Assembly (NCBI GenBank): GCA_036723735.1 | Contig: DAIMGT010000029.1 | Span: 1-42,366 of the forward strand | DNA: 42,366 nt | Reading direction: 5' to 3' | Source: UBA4656 sp002405525 | Lineage (GTDB): Bacteria > Pseudomonadota > Gammaproteobacteria > Xanthomonadales > Ahniellaceae | Part shown: piece by piece, positions 7,837-16,531 of the stretch | Layout: each line of letters begins with the position of its first letter | Numbering within the stretch: the stretch's first letter is position 1 | Made by a program: the position numbers and the translations under genes | Notes under the pieces: model-generated | What the model was told of the DNA's origin: nothing | What the model saw: the letters and a program-made list of their open reading frames with translations, nothing else | The model's database searches: none

Positions 7837-9201
7837 TCAGCGGATGCCGCGCTTGCGCAGGGACTGCGGCGAGAAATCGTCCGGCGAGGTCTGGAAAGAG
7901 AAGTCGTAGACCTTCTCCTCGTTGTCCAGCAGGCCGGCGATGTAGCGACCTGACTGGAGGTCGTAGTGGACCTCGATGGTGGACCAGAAGGTCGGCTGGT
8001 CGTAGTAGTTGATCGAGGGTGCCTCCGACACGCGCCACAGCTGGCCACGACCGTCGTAGTGGTCGAGTCCGAGGATGCTCCAGCTGTCCTCGTCGACGTA
8101 GAAGGTGCGCCGGCTGTTGATGTGCCGCTTGCCCGGCTTCAGCGTCGCCTCCACCACCCACACGCGATGCAGCTCGTAGCGCATCTTGTCCGGGTTGAGG
8201 TGACCGGGACGGATCAGGTCCGCGATCTTGGTCTTGTCGGAGTGCGCGACGTACGAATTGTACGGAACGAACATCTCCTTCTTGCCGACCAGCTTCCAAT
8301 CATAGCGGTCCATCGCGCCGTTGAACATGTCGGTCATGTCGTTGGTGCGCAGGCCGTCGGACGCGGTCCCCGGGTTGTCGTAGGCGACGTTGGGCGCGCG
8401 GCGTACGCGGCGCTGCCCGGGGTTGTAGATCCACGCCTGGCGGGCCTGGGCGGCCTGGTTGAGAGTCTCGTGCACCAGCAGCACGTTGCCGGCGAGGCGA
8501 GCCGGCCCCTCGACCACCTGGAAGAAGTAGATCAGGACGTTGTTGATGTTCTCGGTGGTGTTGCCTTCCTTGTAGTACAGGCCGAGCAGTTCCTCGCGCA
8601 GGCGCACCACGCTGTAGGCACCCGACGCAGTGGGCGCCACCTGGTTGGCCCAGCGCTGCACCGCCACGCCCTTGTACTTGAGCTTGTGGTTCCAGATCAC
8701 CTCATAGGCGTTCTGCGGGATCGGGAACGGGATGCCCTCGGCACAATTGCGAATGCCTTCGCCGGCGGAAATCAGTTCGCACGAGGTGGCGTTGCGCTTG
8801 GTGTAATCGTAGGTCCGCTGCGGGAATGACGCCGAGCGCCGGGTCGGATAAACCGGCATGCGGTAGGTGTTCGGATACTTCTTCAGCAGCGCCTTCGCAC
8901 CTTCCGTGAGCTTGGCAGCGTGGTCGTCCATGTTCGCCGCGGTGATGGTGAACAGCGGCTGGTCGCCAGGGAACGGGTCGGGATGGAACATCCCGATCTT
9001 GTAGCCCGTCGGCGGGCGGGTAATGCCACCCTCCCAGGCGGGGATGGTGCCGTCGGCGTTGCCCGCCTTCTCGGCACCCACCGGCGTCAGGTCCCTTCCA
9101 AGCCGTGCAGCCTGCTCGGCAGACACCGCCGCGAGGGCACACTGGGCGAAGCACATCAGGGCCGCGAAGCCCGCGACGGCAGCCGTCTTCTGCATGCGCA
9201 T
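7837..9201 (-). CDS. Periplasmic DUF1329 protein (LolB-like fold family)
   Basis: A 454-residue protein with a cleavable signal peptide ending near 'ALA' at about residue 24. The mature N-terminus 'VSAEQAARLGRDLTPVGAEK' and the later 'YELHRVWVVEATLKPGKRH' and 'RTFYVDEDSW' are typical of DUF1329. As I recall, the family belongs to the LolA/LolB-like superfamily of lipid-binding half-barrels. This would make it a periplasmic carrier or outer-membrane-facing protein. The frame stays open far upstream. I chose the ATG at 9201 because GGAGG lies 9 bases before it and it opens a proper signal peptide (a second ATG is at 9195). It follows the DUF1302 gene by 23 bases. Confidence 0.9.
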   Translation of the reverse strand: MRMQKTAAVAGFAALMCFAQCALAAVSAEQAARLGRDLTPVGAEKAGNADGTIPAWEGGITRPPTGYKIGMFHPDPFPGDQPLFTITAANMDDHAAKLTEGAKALLKKYPNTYRMPVYPTRRSASFPQRTYDYTKRNATSCELISAGEGIRNCAEGIPFPIPQNAYEVIWNHKLKYKGVAVQRWANQVAPTASGAYSVVRLREELLGLYYKEGNTTENINNVLIYFFQVVEGPARLAGNVLLVHETLNQAAQARQAWIYNPGQRRVRRAPNVAYDNPGTASDGLRTNDMTDMFNGAMDRYDWKLVGKKEMFVPYNSYVAHSDKTKIADLIRPGHLNPDKMRYELHRVWVVEATLKPGKRHINSRRTFYVDEDSWSILGLDHYDGRGQLWRVSEAPSINYYDQPTFWSTIEVHYDLQSGRYIAGLLDNEEKVYDFSFQTSPDDFSPQSLRKRGIR

Positions 9202-9224
9202 GAGTCGAATCCTCCCGGATCGGA

Positions 9225-11117
9225 TCAGAACGAGTACCGCACGGTGAACGACACGAAATCGCGGTCGCGCACCAGGTTGAGGATCCCCGCGCCATAGAAG
9301 CGGGTGTAGCTGAGGTCGGCGGCCCACTGGTTGAGATAGTTGGCCTCGACGCCCAGCGTGGTGCTGCGGCGACCTTCGATGAAGTTGCCGCCCGGACCCG
9401 GGGTGATGCCGTTGACGTCGTGGTTGAACGCCACGCGGGGCGACACGTTCACGCCGGCGAACAGGCTGTTGTAGTCGGCACGCAGCGCGAGGCGGTAGCC
9501 CCACGAGTAGGGCGTCGGGAAGCCCTCGGTCTGCGTGATCGGGTTGCGCAGCGCGCCGGTGTTGAAGTCCGGGCCACCGCCGGTGTCGGTGCCGTCGCCG
9601 TTGTAGCGCAGCACGGACGGCGCCGGCAGGTCCCACACCTTGGTGCCGCCGAATTCGCCGACCGCGGCGATCTGGTCGGCGCCCATCACGTTGGCGAAGG
9701 TGCGGGTCAGGGTGAACTGCCACTGCGAGACCTCGTGGCGCTCCCAGCCGCGAATGTACTCGCCCGGACGGAACTGGCCCAACTGGCTGCGGAAGCGGTT
9801 CACCGGCTGCGGGATCACCGCGTTCAGCGGCGACAGCGCGCTGAACAGCACCTCGACGTCGTCGATCTGCAACGGCACGTTGTCGCGGTAGGAGATCTCG
9901 CCCTGCAGCGCCAGGCCGGTGTCGCCCAGCGTGGTGTTGAACGACAGGCCGTAAAGGCGGATGTCTTCCGGATACTCGATGAAGTAACGACCGTTGGACA
10001 CCGTCGCGTTCGGCAGTGCGAAACCGGACACGAACGGCAGGCGGCTGTGGTAGTTGAGGAAGTACAGGCCGAACTCGGTGTCGTTCAGCTCCGGCGAGAA
10101 GTAGCGCAGCGCGAGCCCGTACTGGCCGCCGTCGTCGGGATAGACGTCCGGAAGGCGGGCGATCGCAGCGCCGCAGGCCGCGCCCCGCACCTGGGGGCTG
10201 GCGTTGATGGCCGCGATGTCGGACGGCAGGCCGCGGTAGCAGACGTCGTAGAACAGCTCGGGGTTGCGCACCGGCTGCGGCGAGGTGCCGAAGCCGAGCA
10301 TGGCGTAGGTCGCGCCCAGCGCCGCGATGTCGTTGGTGCTGAAGTAGGACCCGGTCGGCTCGGGCTCGGTCTGCTCCCATTCGAACAGGTACAGGCCCTC
10401 CAGCGACAGGTTCTCGTTGATCTTGAACGAGCCCCAGATCATGTTGTTGGGCAGGAACGCCTCCTTCAGTTCGGCGCCCGCCACGCGCAACTGCGACACG
10501 TCGACCGCGTTGACGACGTTGATGCCCGACTGGATGAAGGTGCTCTCGCCCCAGCTCACCACCTGCTGGCCGAGTCGAAGGCTGAGCTCGGTGCCGTTGT
10601 CGAACGAGGTGTTGTTGAAGATGAAGGCATCGAGAATGCGTCCGCGCTTGCCGACCTTCTCCTTCGCCAGCTCCGACAGGAAGTCGGCGTCGACGTTCTC
10701 GAAGTCGTAGAAATAGGTGGCGCGAACGAAGGCGCCCCATTCGTCCTGGTAGTTGAGGCTCAATTCGGAGGTGATCTTGAAGGCGTTGGAGAAGATGTCG
10801 CCGCCGTCGGCATAGTTGAGGTTGCCGTCGTCGGAGTTGGCCGACCACCGGCCCGGCGCGCCACGCTGGGCGGCGTTGGACAGGGTGAATACGGTCGGGT
10901 TGATGCTCGACTTGCCGATCAGCGCGAGGTCGGCGTCCTGCAGTCGCATCGACACGCCGTAGGACACGGTGGTGTCGAGGTTGCCGGTCCAGCCGTCGCC
11001 GAACTCGAACTCGATGGCGTGGACCGGTGCAGCCACGCCTGCCAGCGCCAGCGCGATCGACGCGCCGAGCATGCGGCGCGTCGGCAGGCCACGGGGATTG
11101 CGGATGGTCTTGCTCAT
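9225..11117 (-). CDS. DUF1302 outer-membrane beta-barrel protein
   Basis: A 630-residue protein with signal peptide (hydrophobic stretch then 'PVHA', cleavage near residue 34). The start of the mature protein, 'IEFEFGDGWTGNLDTTVSYG', is the usual DUF1302 opening. The rest alternates in the manner of a beta-barrel and ends in 'VRYSF', with the C-terminal phenylalanine recognised by the BAM machinery. It is probably a large channel for a hydrophobic compound, always found with DUF1329 genes. The ATG at 11117 with GAGGG upstream is preferred over the open frame to 11396. It lies 25 bases downstream of the lipase gene, so both are one operon. Confidence 0.9.
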   Translation of the reverse strand: MSKTIRNPRGLPTRRMLGASIALALAGVAAPVHAIEFEFGDGWTGNLDTTVSYGVSMRLQDADLALIGKSSINPTVFTLSNAAQRGAPGRWSANSDDGNLNYADGGDIFSNAFKITSELSLNYQDEWGAFVRATYFYDFENVDADFLSELAKEKVGKRGRILDAFIFNNTSFDNGTELSLRLGQQVVSWGESTFIQSGINVVNAVDVSQLRVAGAELKEAFLPNNMIWGSFKINENLSLEGLYLFEWEQTEPEPTGSYFSTNDIAALGATYAMLGFGTSPQPVRNPELFYDVCYRGLPSDIAAINASPQVRGAACGAAIARLPDVYPDDGGQYGLALRYFSPELNDTEFGLYFLNYHSRLPFVSGFALPNATVSNGRYFIEYPEDIRLYGLSFNTTLGDTGLALQGEISYRDNVPLQIDDVEVLFSALSPLNAVIPQPVNRFRSQLGQFRPGEYIRGWERHEVSQWQFTLTRTFANVMGADQIAAVGEFGGTKVWDLPAPSVLRYNGDGTDTGGGPDFNTGALRNPITQTEGFPTPYSWGYRLALRADYNSLFAGVNVSPRVAFNHDVNGITPGPGGNFIEGRRSTTLGVEANYLNQWAADLSYTRFYGAGILNLVRDRDFVSFTVRYSF

Positions 11118-11142
11118 GGTGTGATCCCTCGTTGCCTGGGCC

Positions 11143-13332
11143 TTACTGCGTGCGGATGACGGACGGGTTGGCGACCTGCACGGCGGTGCCGCGCGAGGCG
11201 CTGAAGCTGGCCGCCTGCCCCTGCATTTCCAGCGTCGCCGGCAGCGACGCCGTCGGCGACAGCAGGCTGCCGTGGTCGCCGGCGATGAAGCGCGCCACGC
11301 CGCGGATGCCGTTGGCGTTCTGCGTGGAGGCGGTGATCGACGACAGGCCCAGCGCGCGGGCCAGCGGCTCGCCGCCGGACAGCGGCGCGCCGGCAACCGT
11401 GATCGGCACCACCTGGTCGGGCGGCACGTTGCTGCCGTTGCCCACCACCAGCTGCATCAGCACGCGCTTCTGCTGCGAGATGAAGCCGTAGTTGACCGGA
11501 TCAGCGGAGTCGATGACGGTCTGGGTGATCAGGAAGTACTGGTCGTAGTTCGGCGTGCCCGGCTGCAGGCCGGCACCGGCGGCGAGGCCGGCGCGGATCT
11601 GCGGGCCGAAGGTCGGCGAACCTTCCAGCAGGCGCGCGATGCCGCCGCCCGGGACGTTGAAGGTCGCGAAGGCGACGCTCGACTCGGTGGCCACGAACGG
11701 GATGCCGACGATGGCGCCCAGCGACTGGCCGATGTAGGAGATGTTGGATCCGTCGAAGTCCGCCTGGCTGTCACCGGTGAAGTCCATCACCGGGATGGTC
11801 TTGGCGAGGGTCATCAGGTCGACCACCGACTGGCGCAGGTTGTCGCGCGAGGTGAGCAGGCTGCCGAGGTTGATGAAGTGTGCACCGGACGTGTCGATCT
11901 GGCCGTCGGGGCAGATCGGCTGCCCGGTCGGGCAGGGCTGGCCGTTGTTGCGGATCAGGTCGACATCGAAGGTGCGCTCGCTGGAGATCGGGGCGAACGG
12001 CGTGGTCTCGATGTAGAACGGGCTGGTCGGGCCGACGCCGTGCAGCGGCTGGTCGATCGCGATCACCGCGCGGCAGACCGGCGCGCCAGCCTGGGAGGCG
12101 GCAACGGCCAGCGCATCGGACCGGTTGCGGGTGATGCCGTGGGTGAAGATCGTGATCGGCCAGCCGGCCGCCGGGCGTGTGCAGCCCGACGCGGCGTTGG
12201 GCACGGTCAGCAGGACCGGCACGTTCTGCGTGCTCTGCCGCACCGGGAACGGATTGGCGAAGGTGACGTTGGTCGAGGTCGGGTCGAGGCCGAGCGCGTT
12301 GAACGGCGGCACGTAGCCGCCGGGCGCGGCACGCCAGAAGGTCTGCAGCACGGCCGCCTGCGCGGTCGGCGCGGCCGAGGCCGGGGCCGCGAGGTAGTAA
12401 GGCACCGCGAGCGTGCCGATGAAGATGTCGGCGATCGGCGGCACGCCGGCGCCGGCGACCGAGATGTTCAGGCCGGTCGGGGCGAGCGTGGCGCTCGAGG
12501 CGCGGGTCGTGCTCTGGATCGCCTGGAACACGGTCGAGGTCGACTGCGTGGTGGCGACCCAGGACAGCACGATCTCCGACCGCGGGATGCCGCGGCCGGC
12601 GGCGGCCGTTTCCTGCGCGTTGGTCAACTGACGCAGTGGCTCCAGCGCGCAGGCGTTGGCTGCGGGCAGCAGCGGATCGTTGGACGTGCAGGCCGCGCCG
12701 GTGCCGGTCGACAGCGGCGTGGTGCGCTGGGTGATGAAGTAGGTGGTGTCCGGCGTGGCGTCGTTGCCGGTGGCGTCGCGTACGTCGTCGGTGACCACCG
12801 CCATGTAGGACGTGAGCGGCTTCAGCGGCGCGGTCGGTACGATCGCGACCGTGCGCCCGGTGGTGTCGCTGGAAGCCAGCGCGACCACGAACTCGGCGGG
12901 GCTGGCCAGTTCGCGCACCACGCTGGTCACCGCACCGCCCGGGCCGGTCAGCGTGACCTCGAAGACGCGGATCGACTGCCCGGCCCGCAGGGTGTTCACG
13001 TTGGGCGCCGCGCTCATGCTGAACGACCAGGGCGAGGTGGTCGAGAAACCGTCGAGGGCCGACAGGGCCACCGCCGGATCGGCGAAGTTTGCCGGGTTGG
13101 CGACCGGCGGGTTGAGCGTGAGGTCGCGGGTTCCCGACAGGATCAGGTTGATCGGGAACGGCAGCACGCCGGTGGCCGGGTCGAAGCGGGCACCGATGAT
13201 GCCGGTGACGATGCTGCCATCATCGTTGCGCGCCGGACCGGCGTCGACGGCGCGGGGACTGTTGCTGCTGCTGCTGCATGCGGCCAGCAACAGGGACGAC
13301 AGTGCGATGGCGAGTTTGGCTCGGGCCTGCAT
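11143..13332 (-). CDS. Surface lipase lipoprotein, Pla-1/cef/VolA-like
   Basis: A 729-residue lipoprotein. The signal peptide ends in the lipobox LLAAC (acylated Cys about 20), followed by a serine-rich linker. The N-terminal region ('FDPATGVLPFPINLIL') matches the bacterial virulence-factor lipase N-terminal domain. The C-terminal alpha/beta-hydrolase carries the nucleophile elbow GQSLG (Ser about 537) and a likely catalytic His in 'AGDHGSL' (about 687); Asp about 639 is a candidate acid. Vibrio VolA, a relative, is a surface-exposed lysophospholipase that releases fatty acids for uptake. The ATG at 13332 is preceded by GAGG. The frame runs open upstream to 15393 but is unrelated there. First gene of the operon with DUF1302 and DUF1329. 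Confidence 0.9.
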   Translation of the reverse strand: MQARAKLAIALSSLLLAACSSSSNSPRAVDAGPARNDDGSIVTGIIGARFDPATGVLPFPINLILSGTRDLTLNPPVANPANFADPAVALSALDGFSTTSPWSFSMSAAPNVNTLRAGQSIRVFEVTLTGPGGAVTSVVRELASPAEFVVALASSDTTGRTVAIVPTAPLKPLTSYMAVVTDDVRDATGNDATPDTTYFITQRTTPLSTGTGAACTSNDPLLPAANACALEPLRQLTNAQETAAAGRGIPRSEIVLSWVATTQSTSTVFQAIQSTTRASSATLAPTGLNISVAGAGVPPIADIFIGTLAVPYYLAAPASAAPTAQAAVLQTFWRAAPGGYVPPFNALGLDPTSTNVTFANPFPVRQSTQNVPVLLTVPNAASGCTRPAAGWPITIFTHGITRNRSDALAVAASQAGAPVCRAVIAIDQPLHGVGPTSPFYIETTPFAPISSERTFDVDLIRNNGQPCPTGQPICPDGQIDTSGAHFINLGSLLTSRDNLRQSVVDLMTLAKTIPVMDFTGDSQADFDGSNISYIGQSLGAIVGIPFVATESSVAFATFNVPGGGIARLLEGSPTFGPQIRAGLAAGAGLQPGTPNYDQYFLITQTVIDSADPVNYGFISQQKRVLMQLVVGNGSNVPPDQVVPITVAGAPLSGGEPLARALGLSSITASTQNANGIRGVARFIAGDHGSLLSPTASLPATLEMQGQAASFSASRGTAVQVANPSVIRTQ

Positions 13333-13393
13333 GCGGGGATTCCTCTGGGAATTTCGACTGGTGCCGGACGCTGCGACGCGCCGGTGCCCGGGT

Positions 13394-13423
13394 ATCATAG
13401 GTAGCGCCGCAACGCCTTGGCAA
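13394..13423 (-). promoter_or_regulatory. Sigma70-like promoter of the lipase operon
   Basis: On the minus strand TTGCCA (13423-13418) and TATGAT (13399-13394) are separated by 18 bases, five of six matches each to the consensus hexamers. This would give a leader of about 55 bases before the lipase ATG. It is the best-matching core promoter I see in the window. Confidence 0.6.
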
Positions 13424-13500
13424 CGATTGGCTAACGTTTTTTTCCGGATTGTCCGTTGCTGCGCCGCAGCAGACCCGCCCCCGAGGACCGCCGCAGGGCC

Positions 13501-14508
13501 ATGGCCTCCCGCCCTCTCCTGATCGCCGTGGTCCCCTGCCACAACGAGGCGGAGGTTTTGCCGCGGCTTCACCGGCGCCTGTCGGCGGTTCTCGACGGCA
13601 TCGACGCCGAGACCCGCATCCTCTATGTCGACGACGGCAGCTCCGACGGCACCCAGGGCCTGATCCTGGACCTCGCCGCCACCGACGCCCGGGTCGGCAC
13701 CATCCTGCTGTCGCGCAACTTCGGCAAGGAAGCGGCGCTGACGGCCGGCCTCGACCATGCGGTCGGCGACGCGGTGGTGGTGCTGGACGCCGACCTGCAG
13801 GACCCGCCGGAATTGATCCCCGAATTCTGGGCGCGGTTCCTCGACGGCCACGACGTGGTGTACGGAATCCGCCGCTCGCGCGCCGGCGAGTCGTGGCTCA
13901 AGCGCGCCACCGCCAGCGCCTTCTACCGCACCATCGGCCGCCTCAGCCGCACCCCGGTGCCGGCCGAAACCGGCGACTTCCGCCTGCTCAGCCGCCGCGC
14001 GCTGGACGCGCTCAAGGGCCTGCGCGAGCGGCACCGCTTCATGAAGGGCCTGTTCGGCTGGGTCGGCTTCCGCCAGGTCGGCGTGCCCTACGACCGCGCC
14101 CCGCGCGCAGCCGGCCGCACCAAGTGGAACTACTGGAAACTGTGGAATTTCGCCCTGGAGGGCATCACCAGCTTCAGCGCCGCGCCGCTCAAGGTGGCGA
14201 CCTATGTCGGCGTGCTCACCGCGCTGGCCGCCTTCGCCTACGGCGTTTGGATCGTGGTCAAGACCCTGCTGTGGGGCGACCCGGTGGCGGGCTATCCCTC
14301 GCTGATGACGGTGATCCTGTTCCTCGGCGGCATCCAGTTGATCGCGCTGGGGCTGATCGGCGAGTACCTCGGGCGGCTGTACGAGGAGTCCAAGCAGCGG
14401 CCGCTGTACCTGGTCGACACGGCGCGGCTGCCCGCACCGCCCCCGCCCGCGCTGCCCGTGGCGCCGGCGGCGCGCGCGGGCGAGCCACGCGCGCTGCCGA
14501 TCGACTGA
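13501..14508 (+). CDS. GT2 polyprenyl-phosphate glycosyltransferase (GtrB/DPM1-like)
   Basis: A 335-residue enzyme. The GT-A catalytic domain (about 5-215) has 'VVPCHNEAEVL', the metal-site DDGSSDG (about 44-50), 'DADLQDPPE' (about 96-104) and 'GDFRLLSRRA'. Two C-terminal membrane helices (about 228-250 and 268-295) follow, then the 'GEYLGRLYEESKQRP' tail. Relatives transfer a sugar from a nucleotide donor to undecaprenyl phosphate on the cytoplasmic face, for later use in LPS or glycan decoration. The ATG at 13501 is preferred over the TTG at 13456 because it starts just before the conserved strand. No GtrA flippase or acceptor transferase is adjacent. A proline/alanine-rich tail ends the protein. 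Confidence 0.92.
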   Translation: MASRPLLIAVVPCHNEAEVLPRLHRRLSAVLDGIDAETRILYVDDGSSDGTQGLILDLAATDARVGTILLSRNFGKEAALTAGLDHAVGDAVVVLDADLQDPPELIPEFWARFLDGHDVVYGIRRSRAGESWLKRATASAFYRTIGRLSRTPVPAETGDFRLLSRRALDALKGLRERHRFMKGLFGWVGFRQVGVPYDRAPRAAGRTKWNYWKLWNFALEGITSFSAAPLKVATYVGVLTALAAFAYGVWIVVKTLLWGDPVAGYPSLMTVILFLGGIQLIALGLIGEYLGRLYEESKQRPLYLVDTARLPAPPPPALPVAPAARAGEPRALPID

Positions 14509-14983
14509 GATCCCTGCCCGGCGACTGCGCATTGCGGTCAACGGGGGCACCGCGGCGCGCAACGCTTCGAGATCGGCGTGCAGTGCGCCATCTTGTGCTT
14601 CGAGCCTGGCGTTCAGCTCGTGGGGAGCCTCTGAACAAGTCACCTCGCCCGCGCCGGAAGCTGTACGGCGGGGCCAGCAAGGCGCGCGCGCCGCGCCGGT
14701 CGGCGTCAGGCTGCACGCGCCCGGCGTCAGCGCCGCCAGCAGGCTGCCGCCTGGCGCCGGTGGCCGGATTTCGGTTGGAGCGACACCTGCATACCTTGCC
14801 ACGAAGCGCGCCGAGTCCGGGATGGGAGCGACGGGGCGACACCTCGGATCACGCGCCTGCAACGCGACAGCAGACACGTTGCCCCCGAAGACCGTCCTGC
14901 TGGTGGTCACGGTGTTGCGCCAAGCACGGCAACGTGGGCTGGCCCGCGGTGCCGCCGTTGTGTCCGCGCCTTGGGAGGAGACG

Positions 14984-15943
14984 TCAAGCGCATCCGCGTA
15001 ACGGTAAGGGGGGCACCTGAGTGCAGCCCACGGGGCAGGAAGGGTTGTCGAAAAAGGTCGAAGCTCCTTGGGCCATGAGGTACGTGAAGACTGCGGAGTT
15101 GGTGCAATTGAGCGCAAACCCCCTCGCAGGGTGACGGTTCTGTCGGCATTGACTGCGCGGATCGACTGTCCGCTGGGGCAAGTCGACGCCACCCGCGCCT
15201 GCACCTGTGCGCCGTCGATCTGCGTGGCCCTGATGCCACCCGGTGCGATGGCGATCGTGCCGCTGAAGGTGATCGGCCCGCCGGTCAGTCCCGCGCCGGT
15301 CGTGATGCTGGTCACCGTGCCGCTGCCGCTGGCATCCGTGCCGCAGACCACCGTGCCGTCCGGGCTCGCTTGCCGCACGTACTGTCCTGCCACGCACGTC
15401 CCACTGGCTCGCGCCTACACCTTCGTACTGGACGCCCTGCGAGGTGGCACAGGTGCCGGTCACGCGCCGCTGGACCTGCGCGGCATTGATCTGCGCGGCG
15501 CCGGCGGTGAGATCGCCCGACTGCACGCTGCGTTCCACGATATCGGCGCCCGTCACCGAGTTTGCCGGCGCCGCCACTGCGCGCAGGGCGTGGGCGTCAG
15601 GGCCGCGCGCGGGCTCAGCGTCCCGAGGGCGCCACCCGTGGCCGGACGCACGCTAGATTTCCAGCCACTGCGCATCGCCGGCGAACTGCGCGAGGCCGAA
15701 GTCCAGCGGCACCGAGAACATGCCATTGATCACCGACACCCCGGCCAACGTCAGCGTCGGCCCGACCTGGGTGGTGCCGCCCGCCGAGTTGAACAGGCGG
15801 AACTGGAAGTCGTAGGCCGCGTTGGCGGGCGAGCCCGCGGCGCGCAGTTCGCCCTGGCAGGTGAACGCGCTGCCCACCGACTGCGCGCGGGCGGCGGGCA
15901 GGGCCAGCGCGACGACGAGGCGGCGGAAGCGGGTGGCGGGCAT
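14984..15943 (-). pseudogene. Frameshifted repeat-containing secreted/surface protein (tail-fibre-like)
   Basis: Pieces of one protein appear in order but in changing frames. The start has a signal peptide and 'FTCQGELRAAGSPANAAYDF', running to a stop at 15653. The sequence resumes in another frame ('VRPATGGALG', then 'RAALTPTP') until about 15600, and returns to the first frame ('AAPANSVTGADIVERSVQSG'). Near 15400 it shifts again ('GQYVRQASPDGTVVCGTD', 'GTVTSITTGAGLTGGPIT'), and near 15125 it comes back ('FALNCTNSAVFTYL') to a stop at 14984. The G/T-rich 'SITTGAGLTGGPIT' unit resembles phage tail-fibre and large secreted proteins. The shifts come as two compensating pairs, at least one near short homopolymers, so assembly error is possible. 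A degraded tail may extend to about 14545; the rest of 14509-14983 holds no gene I can support. Confidence 0.65.
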
Positions 15944-16058
15944 GGCGGTTCCCGGTTGCGACTGCCGCAGGGCGGCCTTGTGCCTGCCGGAGACGCGCTC
16001 CGGCGCTGGCGCCCATCAGCGCCCCGCACCGCCTGTCGGTGCAGGGTGGAAGCCACCG

Positions 16059-16355
16059 TCAGGGCTCGAAGCCGCTGGCGAAGATCGGGTCGGGCGGCGG
16101 ACCGGCCGCCGCGGCGCGGAGAAAGCCGCCGCGCACGCTGAAGGTCGCGCCCGACATCGCCGGCCCGGCGTCGGGCTGGCTGATCGTGCCGGCGAAGCTG
16201 TACGAGGCACTCGACGCCCGCCGCGCCCCGCCGTCGACCGACTGCCGCGGCACCGTGTACGTCGCGCTGCTCGACTGCGCTAGCACGGCACCGATAGCTG
16301 CGATGCCGACCAGTGCGGCCAGCGCGAGGATCGCGACCCGAATGGATCGGTTCAT
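16059..16355 (-). CDS. Small secreted protein with C-terminal GFE tail
   Basis: A 98-residue protein with a clear signal peptide (hydrophobic about 5-25, cleavage after 'AVLAQ'). A short module follows ('VPRQSVDGG', then 'GTISQPDAGPAMSGATFSV', ending in 'RGGF'), and the last residues are 'PIFASGFEP'. The QPDAG-MSGG-GGF module and an IFxxGFE ending recur, as I recall, in many secreted proteins of Xanthomonadales-like genomes; the ending may be a sorting or anchoring tag. No function is known to me. I prefer ATG at 16355 to an upstream TTG. The gene is followed by the frameshifted surface protein and is divergent from the ECF sigma gene. Confidence 0.65.
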   Translation of the reverse strand: MNRSIRVAILALAALVGIAAIGAVLAQSSSATYTVPRQSVDGGARRASSASYSFAGTISQPDAGPAMSGATFSVRGGFLRAAAAGPPPDPIFASGFEP

Positions 16356-16531
16356 GCCGGGGCTCAAAGGCGCACCCGGGGACTAGGCGGCTCGACAGCG
16401 CCTTCAACCAGCCGGCGCCGATTCCCGTCACGGCCCTGCAGCCGCGTTGTCCGCGGCCTCGTCGATCGTTGCGACCATGGGTCACGAGTTAAGCCAAAAC
16501 GGGGCCGAGGTTGTAGTCTTTTGTTTCTCGG

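Noticed and set aside
7837..10848. Single 1003-residue protein including DUF1329
   Set aside because: The N-terminal half is the wrong-frame translation of the DUF1302 gene; DUF1329 starts with its signal peptide at 9201.
11143..15393. Single 1416-residue protein fusing surface-protein repeats to the lipase
   Set aside because: The lipase has its own signal peptide, lipobox, ribosome binding site and promoter at 13.3-13.4 kb; the upstream open frame is accidental.
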